A stretch of 64,000 bases of DNA from an uncultured Clostridia bacterium (lineage in GTDB: Bacteria; Bacillota; Clostridia; Christensenellales; CAG-314). Where the stretch lies: the NCBI GenBank assembly GCA_947629985.1, contig CANRFV010000007.1, forward strand, positions 1 through 64,000. Direction: 5' to 3'. Positions 9,046-18,246 of the stretch are shown here, in pieces (position 1 is the first letter of the stretch; the number at the start of each line of letters is the position of its first letter). A model generated the notes under the pieces. That model was given only the letters and a program-made list of their open reading frames with translations. It did no database searches and had not been told where the DNA came from. The position numbers were made by a program, and so were the translations under genes.

Positions 9046-10496
9046 CAGTCCTCCGTATCCAACGCGGTAAACAGCGCGTTGAGTTGTTCGTCGGTGTAAG
9101 TGCGGCGTTCTATATCTTTGCCGCCGATGTAAGCGGTGGTTGCGGTGGTGGCGTTGCCGTGAGCGTTGGTTTGGCGGCGTTGTTCGGCTGCGGCGGCGGT
9201 GTAAATGCCGTTTTGCTTGCAATCGGATAACACGCGGTTTATGTATGCCAGCGGCGACGATGTTCCCGCGGCAAGTTGCGCCGCGTACATTATCAGTTCG
9301 GACGGCATATTCCAATATTCCGTCCAGGTTTTGTACAGAGTGCGGTCGCTTTGCGTGGGACGGCGATCCAACCCGCAACGTTCCAACACCGACTGTATCG
9401 CTTGGTCAAGTTGCGCCAAACGCGACAAATATTCGTCCAGCGCCGACATTGTGGTTACGCCCGCCTTGTACAATTTGTCTATTTTGTACGCCATGCCGTT
9501 TAGCGTGCGTATACCTGTGCGGAAACAGTATTTGGCAATGGCAAGCAGCGTTTCGTCGTCGTAGCCGCGTTGCAGCCACACAACGATGTATTCTTCCACG
9601 ACCGAATCGACGTTTTGATATATTACGCCGATTATTTTGTTTATTTCGCGCGCAAGGTTGTACAAGTGCGTCTTTTCCGTTTCGTACTGCTCTATTTCCT
9701 TTACGGACAGCGCGCCGCGGCGGTAATATTCGCCCAGCAGACTGTTCAACTTGAACATTCCGCCCGATTTGCAATTTTTTGCCACGGCAACGATAACGTC
9801 TTGCGTAAAGCCGTAGGTTTTGGTCCACAGTTCGTAGTTTTCACGGTCGGCGTGGTCTATTTTGCGGTTGGACGACATCGCCTTGAATACCAATCGCAGG
9901 TCGTCGTCGTATTTAAGTTGACTGTTTAGCCGCTCGGACACTTCCGCAAGGGTGTACGCGCCGTATTTTTGCAAATTTTGCGCAACGGTAAGTATATAGC
10001 GGTAGTTTATCGAGCCGCCCTTCAATTCCGCGCAGTATTTTGCCACGGCAACAAGCGCCGACGCGTCGAACCCCGTATTTTCCAAAAAATTGTAATATTC
10101 GTTGTATTCCGTTACGGTGATCATTCGCCCCGTAATAACTTGCTGAATATCTTGCGAAAACTTTGCATATTTGCCGGGTTTTATCTTTTTAAGACTGCTG
10201 TACGAGTCGCGCACGTCCAGATACACAACGTGCGGCGGATCTGTTTCCACGCGTACAAGCCCCAATTCTTCCCAATACAGGTATGCGTCCATAACGTCCT
10301 GCTCGGAAATGCCCAATTTTTGCGATATGGCAAGGCAACTGTTTTGTTCGCCGTCCGTTTGCGTAAGCGTAAAGCCCAACAAATACACCGCGCTGCGCAT
10401 ATCGGGCGCGTCGGGCATATAGTTGGTAAAAAACTTGTTGTCCACCGAAGTAAATCCGTTGTTAAGCGGCGGCCTTTCTTTTTCGCAAAATGCCAT
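9045..10496 (-). CDS. DnaD-domain replication protein with about four tandem DnaD C-terminal-like modules
   Basis: Repeats of YxxWxxxxGFxxxxxxxxAxxC...Ixxxxxxxx...YxxGxxTxxxxxxx; adjacent DnaI-like gene. Confidence 0.75.
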   Translation of the reverse strand: MAFCEKERPPLNNGFTSVDNKFFTNYMPDAPDMRSAVYLLGFTLTQTDGEQNSCLAISQKLGISEQDVMDAYLYWEELGLVRVETDPPHVVYLDVRDSYSSLKKIKPGKYAKFSQDIQQVITGRMITVTEYNEYYNFLENTGFDASALVAVAKYCAELKGGSINYRYILTVAQNLQKYGAYTLAEVSERLNSQLKYDDDLRLVFKAMSSNRKIDHADRENYELWTKTYGFTQDVIVAVAKNCKSGGMFKLNSLLGEYYRRGALSVKEIEQYETEKTHLYNLAREINKIIGVIYQNVDSVVEEYIVVWLQRGYDDETLLAIAKYCFRTGIRTLNGMAYKIDKLYKAGVTTMSALDEYLSRLAQLDQAIQSVLERCGLDRRPTQSDRTLYKTWTEYWNMPSELIMYAAQLAAGTSSPLAYINRVLSDCKQNGIYTAAAAEQRRQTNAHGNATTATTAYIGGKDIERRTYTDEQLNALFTALDTED

Positions 10497-10689
10497 AAAT
10501 TACCCCTTTTGTATGCAAAGTATTGATTATTTTTGCGTAATGAGTTATAATATAAAATAATTTACAATGCGCAATTTTGCCTGTGCGCACGTCGCATTGT
10601 TTTATTATTTTAACACAAATTGCCGACCATTTCAACCTATTTACATAACTTGTCGGCTTTTGTTGATTATTACTTGGCAGAGGTGCTGA

Positions 10690-13600
10690 ATGTTAATCCG
10701 CAAAGTTATTGCCACGGATATCAAATCGAAACAAAAAGTTACGTTTAACTTTGCTACCGCTTCCGGCGGAAAGGACGTTGTTACGTTGCGCGGCGGCAAA
10801 CTTAACCGCTATTTGGAATACGTTTTTAAGGAAGGCGTAGACTGTCAAAGCGACGTAGAAGTGTGGTTTGACGTAAACAGCGACAAGTTTATTCTAAGCC
10901 GCACTCACGGCGACAACGGCGGCAGCCGCAGCGTACTTAAAAAATACGTTGACGGGCATTGGCAGGTTGCGGCGCGCAATCGTGCGGTAAATTACGTAGA
11001 AGATCTTATCAACGAACAACTTGCCGACATGCTCAAAATAAACTACGTCAACAACAAGGCCATTGCCGACTTTCACGGCAATTTGCAGGCTATTGACGAG
11101 ATCGCTTTGCTTGCCGACATAAACGACGGCATTGCCAAATCTATGACCCAAGCCGACGCGCTTAAACAAAACGCATTGCGCCGCGTGCGCGAATATTCGG
11201 CGGACGCAAACGACGCTTCATTCGAGCGTTTGGACGAAGTCAATTCGCAATTGGACGCGGTTGCGCGCGACATTACCGTTGCCACGGCGCAACTCGGCGA
11301 ACTGAAAGCCAAGCAGGGCGTTGACGCTTTGCGCAAGGATATCGAAGCCGAACTTGACAAATCGCAAATAAAGTACGGCAAACTTATGTCTCGCCACAGC
11401 GAAATAGAGGACGCTCGCGCCAAGGTAAAACTGCGCGACGACCTGGAACTTGTAATTCCCAAGGTAAAAACGCTCAAATCGATAGGGCAGCAGCGCGGCG
11501 AACACGACCGCCGTCGCCAAGAAATACAAAGCGAATTGGATTGGCAGCAAAACGAACTTGACGTTATTACCAAGCAGTTGGAAGAAAAACAGCAACAATT
11601 TGACGTATCGCAGGACAAGCGCAACCGCATAGAACGCATAAACGGCGAATTGTCCTACATTGCGTCGCTGTACGACAAAAACAAGCGCCTTAACGAAACG
11701 CTGTTGGAACTTAACGACCAGCAGGAACGCCTTACCGCCGAAAAGGCGCTGTACAACAACAAGTTGGAAAACATCGAAAAGTCCATCAACGAAGTGCGCG
11801 AAAGTCTCGACTCGTTTGAAATTCCCGCAAGTTCGGTAAGCGAACTGTTGGAGTTGGTGCGCGTGGACGTCAAAATAGACGAAGTAAACGCCCAAATAGA
11901 CAAGTTGCAAAGCGAAATTACCGTGCGCGAAAGCCAAATCGCCGAAAAAGAGAGCAATCTTGTAATTAAAGTAAAGCGTTTCCGCGCGGTGGCGGATCTG
12001 GACGTTGCCGTAACGCCCATCAAAGCCAAGGACACGATTTTGCAGGTGTTGGACACCAAGTATTCCAAGTTGGAATCGATCAACACGTCCTTAAAAGAAA
12101 AACAGCGCAATTTCGAGCGCGCCTTGGAGGACTACAAGTACCGCATTATCCAATTGGAGCAATCGCGCAACGTGCTTGTTGCCGAACGCGACAAGGCAAT
12201 GACGCGCAAGCAGGAAGAGTTCAAGCGCGAAGTGTATCTTAACAGCCAAAAGGTGTACAGCGACGACTCGACGGGCGTATTTGCCGTAACCGCCAACTTC
12301 CACGATCAGGAAATGGAAGATTTCGACAAAAAGATCGTCCAACGCAATCTGGACAGGGACAACTTGCTGGAACGCGCGTTCAATCTGGACGGCGCAATAA
12401 AGGAAATAAAGCGCCACATCGAAATAAACAGCGCCGAAATGGAATCGCTGCAACGCGAAAAGGACAACATCAACGCGCGTTACAACGAAATTGTTGCGCA
12501 AAACAGCAGCGAAGCGGTATTTAACTATCTCAAAGCGCTAAGCACCGACAACGGCACCAAGTATTTGCTGGATATGCAGCAGGATTCCGTCCGTTCGGAA
12601 GCGGAACTTGCCGAACTCAAACGCACGACCGAAGCGCAGCGCACCAAGTTGTCGTCGCTTAAATCGCGTCTTAAATATTTGCAGGAAACGCAGCAATCGT
12701 TGGACGACGGCTCGACGTCTATCGACAGTCTTATTGCCACCAACGACAAAATAAAGGACGAACTTACCGATATCGGCGGCAGATTGTCGTCCGGCTACGA
12801 GCAGTACAAAGCGGTTTCGCGGCAGTTGGAAAGCGTCGAATCCAAGTTGGAGGACGTGCGCGCGGCGATTATCGAAGTTTCCAAAACCGTCAAAGTAAAC
12901 GAAAACCAAATTGCCGAATCCACCGAAAAGGCAAAAGTGTACGCCGGCAGCGACAATATCGAACAGGCTGTTGCCAACTTCAAGTACGAATTGGGCGACG
13001 TGGAAAGCGAACGGCAAATGTTGATCGAATCCAAACAAAACGCCGAGCGCGAAGTGTTCAAAAAGCGTCTCGACCTTGAAAAGGCGCAATGGCTGTACGA
13101 AACCAAGTGCGCCGAATATCGCGATCTGTATCAGGAATTGCAGTTCGAACTAAACCTTAAAGGTCTGGACGTGGACAAAATTGCCGCAATGGATTTCGAC
13201 ATCAATCTGGACGGCTTGCGCAAAATAATTGCGGAATACGACACAACCTGCGCAAACGTCTCCGAAAAAATAGACAATTTGTGCGCCATACTCAAAAGTC
13301 AACCTGTGTTTACCTTTTCGCCGGACGAAATAGCGCAAAAGGAAGCCGAAATTGCCAAGTTGCAAAGCCGCCAACGCGAGTTGGAAGCGTCGCGCAACAG
13401 GCAGTTGAGTTCGTACGCGGCGGCAAGCACAGCCCGTCAAAAGGCAACCGTAGCCGCCACGGAAGCGCGCACGTTGGCAAATATGCGCGACGCAATAAAC
13501 CACAACAAAATAATTGCGCTGTTGATCGACGACAAATTAAATTCGATTGTCAACTCCGCAAATAAATATCTGCAAGCGCTTACGTCCAACCGTTACAAAC

Positions 13601-13842
13601 TTGTAAGGGACAAGTTCCGCCTGTTTGCCGTGTGCGACAACCAAACCTTGGAATACGACGCCTTGCCCGACGACATAAAAGCGGCGGCGTATATCAGCGT
13701 GTTGCTCGGCGCGCCCAATACCGACACGTCGGACGGCAGATGGCTGATATTCGAAGAGCGCATTGCAATAGACAAAAAGTCGCTTTCCGCAATGTTGCGC
13801 AAAGTGGGCAATCTAAGTTACGTTGTAAGCGTAACCAAATAA
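10690..13842 (+). CDS. SMC/Rad50-like long coiled-coil protein, N-terminal Walker A not recognisable
   Basis: Extended coiled coil between globular ends; C-terminal RWLIFEERIA Walker-B-like strand. Confidence 0.65.
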   Translation: MLIRKVIATDIKSKQKVTFNFATASGGKDVVTLRGGKLNRYLEYVFKEGVDCQSDVEVWFDVNSDKFILSRTHGDNGGSRSVLKKYVDGHWQVAARNRAVNYVEDLINEQLADMLKINYVNNKAIADFHGNLQAIDEIALLADINDGIAKSMTQADALKQNALRRVREYSADANDASFERLDEVNSQLDAVARDITVATAQLGELKAKQGVDALRKDIEAELDKSQIKYGKLMSRHSEIEDARAKVKLRDDLELVIPKVKTLKSIGQQRGEHDRRRQEIQSELDWQQNELDVITKQLEEKQQQFDVSQDKRNRIERINGELSYIASLYDKNKRLNETLLELNDQQERLTAEKALYNNKLENIEKSINEVRESLDSFEIPASSVSELLELVRVDVKIDEVNAQIDKLQSEITVRESQIAEKESNLVIKVKRFRAVADLDVAVTPIKAKDTILQVLDTKYSKLESINTSLKEKQRNFERALEDYKYRIIQLEQSRNVLVAERDKAMTRKQEEFKREVYLNSQKVYSDDSTGVFAVTANFHDQEMEDFDKKIVQRNLDRDNLLERAFNLDGAIKEIKRHIEINSAEMESLQREKDNINARYNEIVAQNSSEAVFNYLKALSTDNGTKYLLDMQQDSVRSEAELAELKRTTEAQRTKLSSLKSRLKYLQETQQSLDDGSTSIDSLIATNDKIKDELTDIGGRLSSGYEQYKAVSRQLESVESKLEDVRAAIIEVSKTVKVNENQIAESTEKAKVYAGSDNIEQAVANFKYELGDVESERQMLIESKQNAEREVFKKRLDLEKAQWLYETKCAEYRDLYQELQFELNLKGLDVDKIAAMDFDINLDGLRKIIAEYDTTCANVSEKIDNLCAILKSQPVFTFSPDEIAQKEAEIAKLQSRQRELEASRNRQLSSYAAASTARQKATVAATEARTLANMRDAINHNKIIALLIDDKLNSIVNSANKYLQALTSNRYKLVRDKFRLFAVCDNQTLEYDALPDDIKAAAYISVLLGAPNTDTSDGRWLIFEERIAIDKKSLSAMLRKVGNLSYVVSVTK

Positions 13843-13866
13843 AATTCGCCGGGGGGGGTACATATT

Positions 13867-14289
13867 ATGCTATATCAACAACTAAAAGACGCCAACATAA
13901 CCGCGCTTAAAAATCACGATACCGTTGCGCGCTCCATTTTGTCGGTAATACTCAACAAAGTAAAACTTGCCGAGATCGATCGCCGCGCCCAAAATGCGGA
14001 ATTGACCGACGCCGACGTTGTGGCGGTTTTGCAAAAGACGCTTAAAGAGTTGGAAGAAGAAAAACAGGCGTTTGCCAAGGCAAATCGCGCCGAAAACGTG
14101 CAGGTATTGGCACAGCAGATACAGTTTGTAAACGGCTTTTTGCCGCAAATGATGTCTGCCGAGCAAATAAAACAGGTAATTTTGTCGCTGGACGACAAAT
14201 CCGTGCCCGCCGTTATGAAGCATTTTAAGGCAAACTATGCCGGTCAGTGCGATATGCGCGAAGTGCAAGCCGTGTTAAAGTCGCTGTAA
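13867..14289 (+). CDS. yqeY: GatB/YqeY domain protein
   Basis: ARSILSVILNKVKLAEIDRR...LTDADVVAVLQKTLKE...FLPQMMSAEQI. Confidence 0.9.
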   Translation: MLYQQLKDANITALKNHDTVARSILSVILNKVKLAEIDRRAQNAELTDADVVAVLQKTLKELEEEKQAFAKANRAENVQVLAQQIQFVNGFLPQMMSAEQIKQVILSLDDKSVPAVMKHFKANYAGQCDMREVQAVLKSL

Positions 14290-14310
14290 TGCGTGTGGGA
14301 GAAACGTTTT

Positions 14311-14874
14311 ATGGAAGAAATAGAATATAACAACAATAACAATACCGCTTTGTGTCAAATAAAGTTCGAAACAAAACTCAACAATCAGGCGGCGCAGTCT
14401 CTTGCGCGCACTTCCATCAAAAGATTGTGGTGGGCTTACGTACTGCTTTCGCTTATTTGGATAGTCGTCGGCGTAATAAATATCGTCAACCCCGACGAGC
14501 CGGACGTGGCGTTCGGCATTACATTGATCGTTGTCGGCGTGTTGTTTACACCCGTGTGCATAGCCATCACGTTTGCGGTGGTAAATCGCAACAACAAAAA
14601 AATGCCGCTGTTAAGCGACGAAACCACCGAAACTTACGTATTTACGCCCGATTTTGTTACGCTTACGCAGCGCAAGGGCAGCGACTACGAAAGCACAATG
14701 CGCGCCCGTTACAACTGTTTCAACAAGGTGGTAAGCACGTCCACGCATTACTATGTGTATTTGTCCGCACAGCAGTGCCACGTAATAAGCAAACGCGACC
14801 TTGTAGAAGGTTCGCTTAGCGATTTGGACGATATATTTGCGCGCAATTTCGGCGCGGCGTTTGTAAGAAAATAA
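14311..14874 (+). CDS. Two-TM membrane protein, YcxB-like C-terminus
   Basis: Two hydrophobic helices followed by a YVFTPDFVTL...RYNCFNKVVSTSTHYYVYLSAQQCHVISKRDL pattern. Confidence 0.6.
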   Translation: MEEIEYNNNNNTALCQIKFETKLNNQAAQSLARTSIKRLWWAYVLLSLIWIVVGVINIVNPDEPDVAFGITLIVVGVLFTPVCIAITFAVVNRNNKKMPLLSDETTETYVFTPDFVTLTQRKGSDYESTMRARYNCFNKVVSTSTHYYVYLSAQQCHVISKRDLVEGSLSDLDDIFARNFGAAFVRK

Positions 14875-14894
14875 ATTTTTCCGATCAAACGGAG

Positions 14895-15010
14895 CCGACC
14901 ACACGTGCGTCGGTCGCTTATACCGCTCGCATATCCCCTGCAAAAAGGCTTTGCTTCGCGCACTGTGTGCGCTCGTTGCAGATTATTTTGCAGTGGATAC
15001 ACTCGCTCAG
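14895..15010 (+). repeat. Gene-end palindrome plus interspersed repeat copy
   Basis: CCGACCACACGTGCGTCGGTCG, then CATATCCCCTGCAAAAAGG and CTCGTTGCAGATTATTTTGCAGTGGATACACTCGCTCAG, matching 7665-8060. Confidence 0.85.
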
Positions 15011-15012
15011 GG

Positions 15013-15395
15013 TGTTCGCTAACGCGAACAGTGATATTTACGCGCAAGCGCGTAAGTGTTATTCGCCTACGGCGAGTGTTATTTTTCCGCCGTTGGCGGA
15101 AAAGTGTTATTTTGCCTATCGGCAAAGTTAAGGTTGACATTATTTGAAAATTATTATTGCCGAAAGAGATTATCCTTCGGCAATTATTTTTTATTACAAC
15201 AAGTTGTTCAATTAACGGTTCCGCAACTGTTTGCGTAGCAAACAATCTCACTATTCGCGACAGCGAATAATCTCACTTACGCGCTTGCGCGTAAATCTCA
15301 CTTTTTCGCCGCAGGCGAAAAAATAACACTTTGCTGTAAGACAAAACATTTGCCTTACAGCAAAATATAACTGCGCAGCATTTCGCGCAAGCGAA
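15013..15395. repeat. Array of short perfect hairpins with conserved 7-mer spacers
   Basis: At least 10 perfect inverted repeats with different stems, separated by GTGTTAT/GTGATAT on the left and ATCTCAC/ATAACAC on the right. Confidence 0.9.
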
Positions 15396-15400
15396 CAATC

Positions 15401-15943
15401 TTACTGCAAAGCAGGCGTCAGCGCAACCGTATACAGCGGCTTGTATTGCACGCCGTCCGCGCCGAACACGCTTTCGTACAGCACAACGTTGCACGCGTAA
15501 AACGGCTTGTTGTACACTTTTACGTTCTTGGTAACTTCCGAAAAGGGCAGCGTAAAGTTCTTTTTGCGTATCAACGTTACGTGCGGACGGTACGCGCGGT
15601 GTTCCACTTCAAAGCCGTCCCGTTCCAGATATTCGCCCAAACGGTCGTGCAGCGCAATCAAGTCGTTGCTTTGGCGCAACTTGGCGCACACAATATCGCT
15701 TGCGCGCAACAGCACAAATTGGCTTATTGCCAATTCCGGCGCGGGCATATCCTTTATTTTATCCATTGCGCTCTGCACGTAAATAACGTCGCTGGGCGCA
15801 ACTTCGCCGAGAAAATGCAGCGTAAGGTGGAAGTTTTGCTTGGGCACAAAGTTTCCGCCCGCGGCAAATTGTTCAAACTGTTGCGACGACCTTTCCAAAT
15901 TGTCCTTTGTTTTGTCGGGCAATTCCAATGCGACAAAAATTCT
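15401..15943 (-). CDS. thpR: RNA 2',3'-cyclic phosphodiesterase / 2'-5' RNA ligase family
   Basis: MRIFVALELPD; two HxT motifs HLTLHFLG and HVTLIR. Confidence 0.9.
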   Translation of the reverse strand, partial: RIFVALELPDKTKDNLERSSQQFEQFAAGGNFVPKQNFHLTLHFLGEVAPSDVIYVQSAMDKIKDMPAPELAISQFVLLRASDIVCAKLRQSNDLIALHDRLGEYLERDGFEVEHRAYRPHVTLIRKKNFTLPFSEVTKNVKVYNKPFYACNVVLYESVFGADGVQYKPLYTVALTPALQ

Positions 15944-15988
15944 CATAGTGTTACCTCGCGTATATTGTAACACATTTTTGTCGGGTAA

Positions 15989-17473
15989 TCAATCGGTAAT
16001 TTTGCCCATTATTTCGGTACCTTCCACAAAACTGTTTATTATGGTTGCAAGTTCCTTGCCGCCGCATTGGGCAAAACAATCGCACAGCAACGCCGAAGTG
16101 GCAATTTCAAACTGTCCGCAGTTATAGTAATCGCTCAGCGCCTTCCAAAACTTGGCTTCGCCCATTGTTTCGTACAGGGTATTAAACAGCAAACTGCCCT
16201 TTATGTAGGTAAATATTACGTATTCGCTGTCGTTTTTGTAAGCGTCAATCGGGCGCAGAGATCTGTCTACGTTTTCGTAATAGCGGTTAAGCACGTCTAC
16301 GTACGTGGTGTAAGTTTTAATGCCCGCCATCATCTTTTGCGAAAGCGGCGCAATTCCGCTCTTGTCCATATACAAATATGTAACAAATTCGCACAATCCT
16401 TCGTCCAGCCAGGCGTCGGTTATCTGATTGTTGCCCACCACGCCGTAAAACCATTGGTGCGCCGTTTCGTGCGCTATCGCTTCGCGGTACGCCGACGAAC
16501 CGCTTGTTATCATTGTAATGTTGGGATATTCCATTCCGCCGTAGCAAAATTCCGTTTCCGCAACGGACAGTTGGCGGTAGGGGTACTTGCCCACGTTGGC
16601 GTTAAGCAATTGCATCATATCGCACGCGGTGGCAAGGCTTGTTTCGGGGTCGGTATCGGCGTAATAGTAGTAGTTTACTTCTATGCCGTCCGTTTGACGG
16701 GTAAGTTTTTTGTATTGCTTAGACAATACCATTGCAAAGTCGCGCACGGCGTCGGCGCTGTAAGTGTACGTAACGTTGCCGTTTGCGCTGTTCGCTTCCT
16801 GTATGTTTCCCGTTGCCGCCACGGTGTAGTCTTGCGGCAGGGTAATGGTAACGTTGTAATTGGCAACGTCGCTTACAAACGGATCGCCAATGCAGTAGTA
16901 GGGTGTGCAACTGTATGCGCCGTTATCTATGTGGCACAGTATGGGGTAAAAATTGCCCAAATTTACCGTCGCGTCGGTGTAGCCCAGCCTGTGCTTGATG
17001 TTGGCAAGCGTAACTTGGTAGGTCATTTCTATCGTGGTTTGCTCGTCGGGGTACAGCGTTTTGCCCAGCGGTACCGACAAAATGTCCATATCCGTGCCTT
17101 CCACGGTGTAAGCAACCGCAACGCCGTCCGCTTTTACGCTGTCCAGCGCAATGTCGCCGTAACTTTCGCCGTTGGGGTACGCCTGCGATTTGTATCCCGC
17201 GGGCACAACGCCGTTTTGCGCGTCCTGACGATATTGGTTGGCATATATGTGGAATTTTATCGCGTCCAGCGTGTTTTCGCTGCGATTGGTAATTTGCACG
17301 GTTTGCATAGCCGACAGCACGTGCGCGTTGTCGTCGTAGCCGGCAACAATGGTGTAAGTATCGCCGTTTTTTGTTGCGGTTTGCATTTTGTTTGCACTGC
17401 ACCCCACAAGAGAACAGCACACCGCAGCGGCAACTATCAACAGCGCGGCAAATGTACACAGTAATTTTTTCAT
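15989..17473 (-). CDS. M1-family metallopeptidase, lipoprotein
   Basis: GGMEYPN, HETAHQWFYGVVGNN and WLDEG motifs; signal with LVGC lipobox. Confidence 0.9.
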   Translation of the reverse strand: MKKLLCTFAALLIVAAAVCCSLVGCSANKMQTATKNGDTYTIVAGYDDNAHVLSAMQTVQITNRSENTLDAIKFHIYANQYRQDAQNGVVPAGYKSQAYPNGESYGDIALDSVKADGVAVAYTVEGTDMDILSVPLGKTLYPDEQTTIEMTYQVTLANIKHRLGYTDATVNLGNFYPILCHIDNGAYSCTPYYCIGDPFVSDVANYNVTITLPQDYTVAATGNIQEANSANGNVTYTYSADAVRDFAMVLSKQYKKLTRQTDGIEVNYYYYADTDPETSLATACDMMQLLNANVGKYPYRQLSVAETEFCYGGMEYPNITMITSGSSAYREAIAHETAHQWFYGVVGNNQITDAWLDEGLCEFVTYLYMDKSGIAPLSQKMMAGIKTYTTYVDVLNRYYENVDRSLRPIDAYKNDSEYVIFTYIKGSLLFNTLYETMGEAKFWKALSDYYNCGQFEIATSALLCDCFAQCGGKELATIINSFVEGTEIMGKITD

Positions 17474-17890
17474 AAATTCTCCCAATGCGTTTATTTCTGT
17501 ATACATTTTATGGCGGATCGTGTAACGTTATGCCACAACGGGTAACGCCGCGCGCACTTTGCGCATATATTAACGTATTGCGCTTGCGCTTGCGGCTCGT
17601 CGCATTGCTTGTCGCTCGCACGCGCGCTCGTATGCGGTTGCGTTTGCGGCGGCAAAACTCTTGTCGGCGTTGCGTAGGGCAACGCGCTTGCGGCGGCAGT
17701 AGTGCGTTTGCGCAAAAAAAATGCGCCTTGCGGTAAACAAGCGCGCGCAAAATGGGTGGTAATACAATGTTTTGTATAATCAAGGTACATATTTATAAAG
17801 CATTTTAAGGTAAATGTCAATACCAAAGCGTAATAAAAAAATAAAATTACATTTTTTCATTAAAAAATCTCAAAAAGTGCGTTCATATAC

Positions 17891-17920
17891 TTGACGAAAT
17901 GCGTTTTTCTATGGTAAAAT
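17891..17920 (+). promoter_or_regulatory. Sigma-70-type promoter upstream of oppA copy 1
   Basis: TTGACG-18 nt-TAAAAT. Confidence 0.65.
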
Positions 17921-18179
17921 CATTGCATTATCAACTGAGAATAGTTTATCGCCAACTTGCTCGGCTCCGAAGGTTCTCGTCGTTGAAGCGTAGCCACTAA
18001 TTTAATAATTACGGAGACTCGGAGTCGCTCCATGGTGTAATTGCTATTAAATGTGATAGTAAAGCCTTGTTGCGTGCCGAGTATTTTTATTGTAATGGGC
18101 AACGCAAAATAAAAAGGTCAGGCGGTATTGATAAGCGCCCAATAAAGTATACACCTAATAAAAAGGTTAAGCAACTCGA

Positions 18180-18246
18180 TTGCAACTCGGGCATGAAGGA
18201 CCCGATGCAAATAAATAAAAACTATTATATGGAGGAAAAAACAACA
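18180..18246 (+). promoter_or_regulatory. Conserved oppA leader element, copy 1
   Basis: gattgcaactcgggcatgaaggacccgatgcaaataaataaaaactattatatggaggaaaaaaca; same sequence on the minus strand upstream of oppA copy 2. Confidence 0.8.

Noticed and set aside
8140-9378. 412-aa version of the DnaI-like protein
   Set aside because: The N-terminal 111 aa are out-of-frame DnaD coding sequence; the start at 9045 gives an ATGA overlap and a proper N-terminus.
15013-15395. CRISPR array interpretation of the hairpin array
   Set aside because: No constant 23-47 bp repeat and no cas genes in the window; the units are variable hairpins with a 7-mer spacer, the reverse of CRISPR organisation.
17530-17740. 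GC-rich region with several overlapping ORFs (83-111 aa)
   Set aside because: Low-complexity gcttgcg/cgctcg repeats producing Arg/Ala-rich frames on both strands; no coding evidence.
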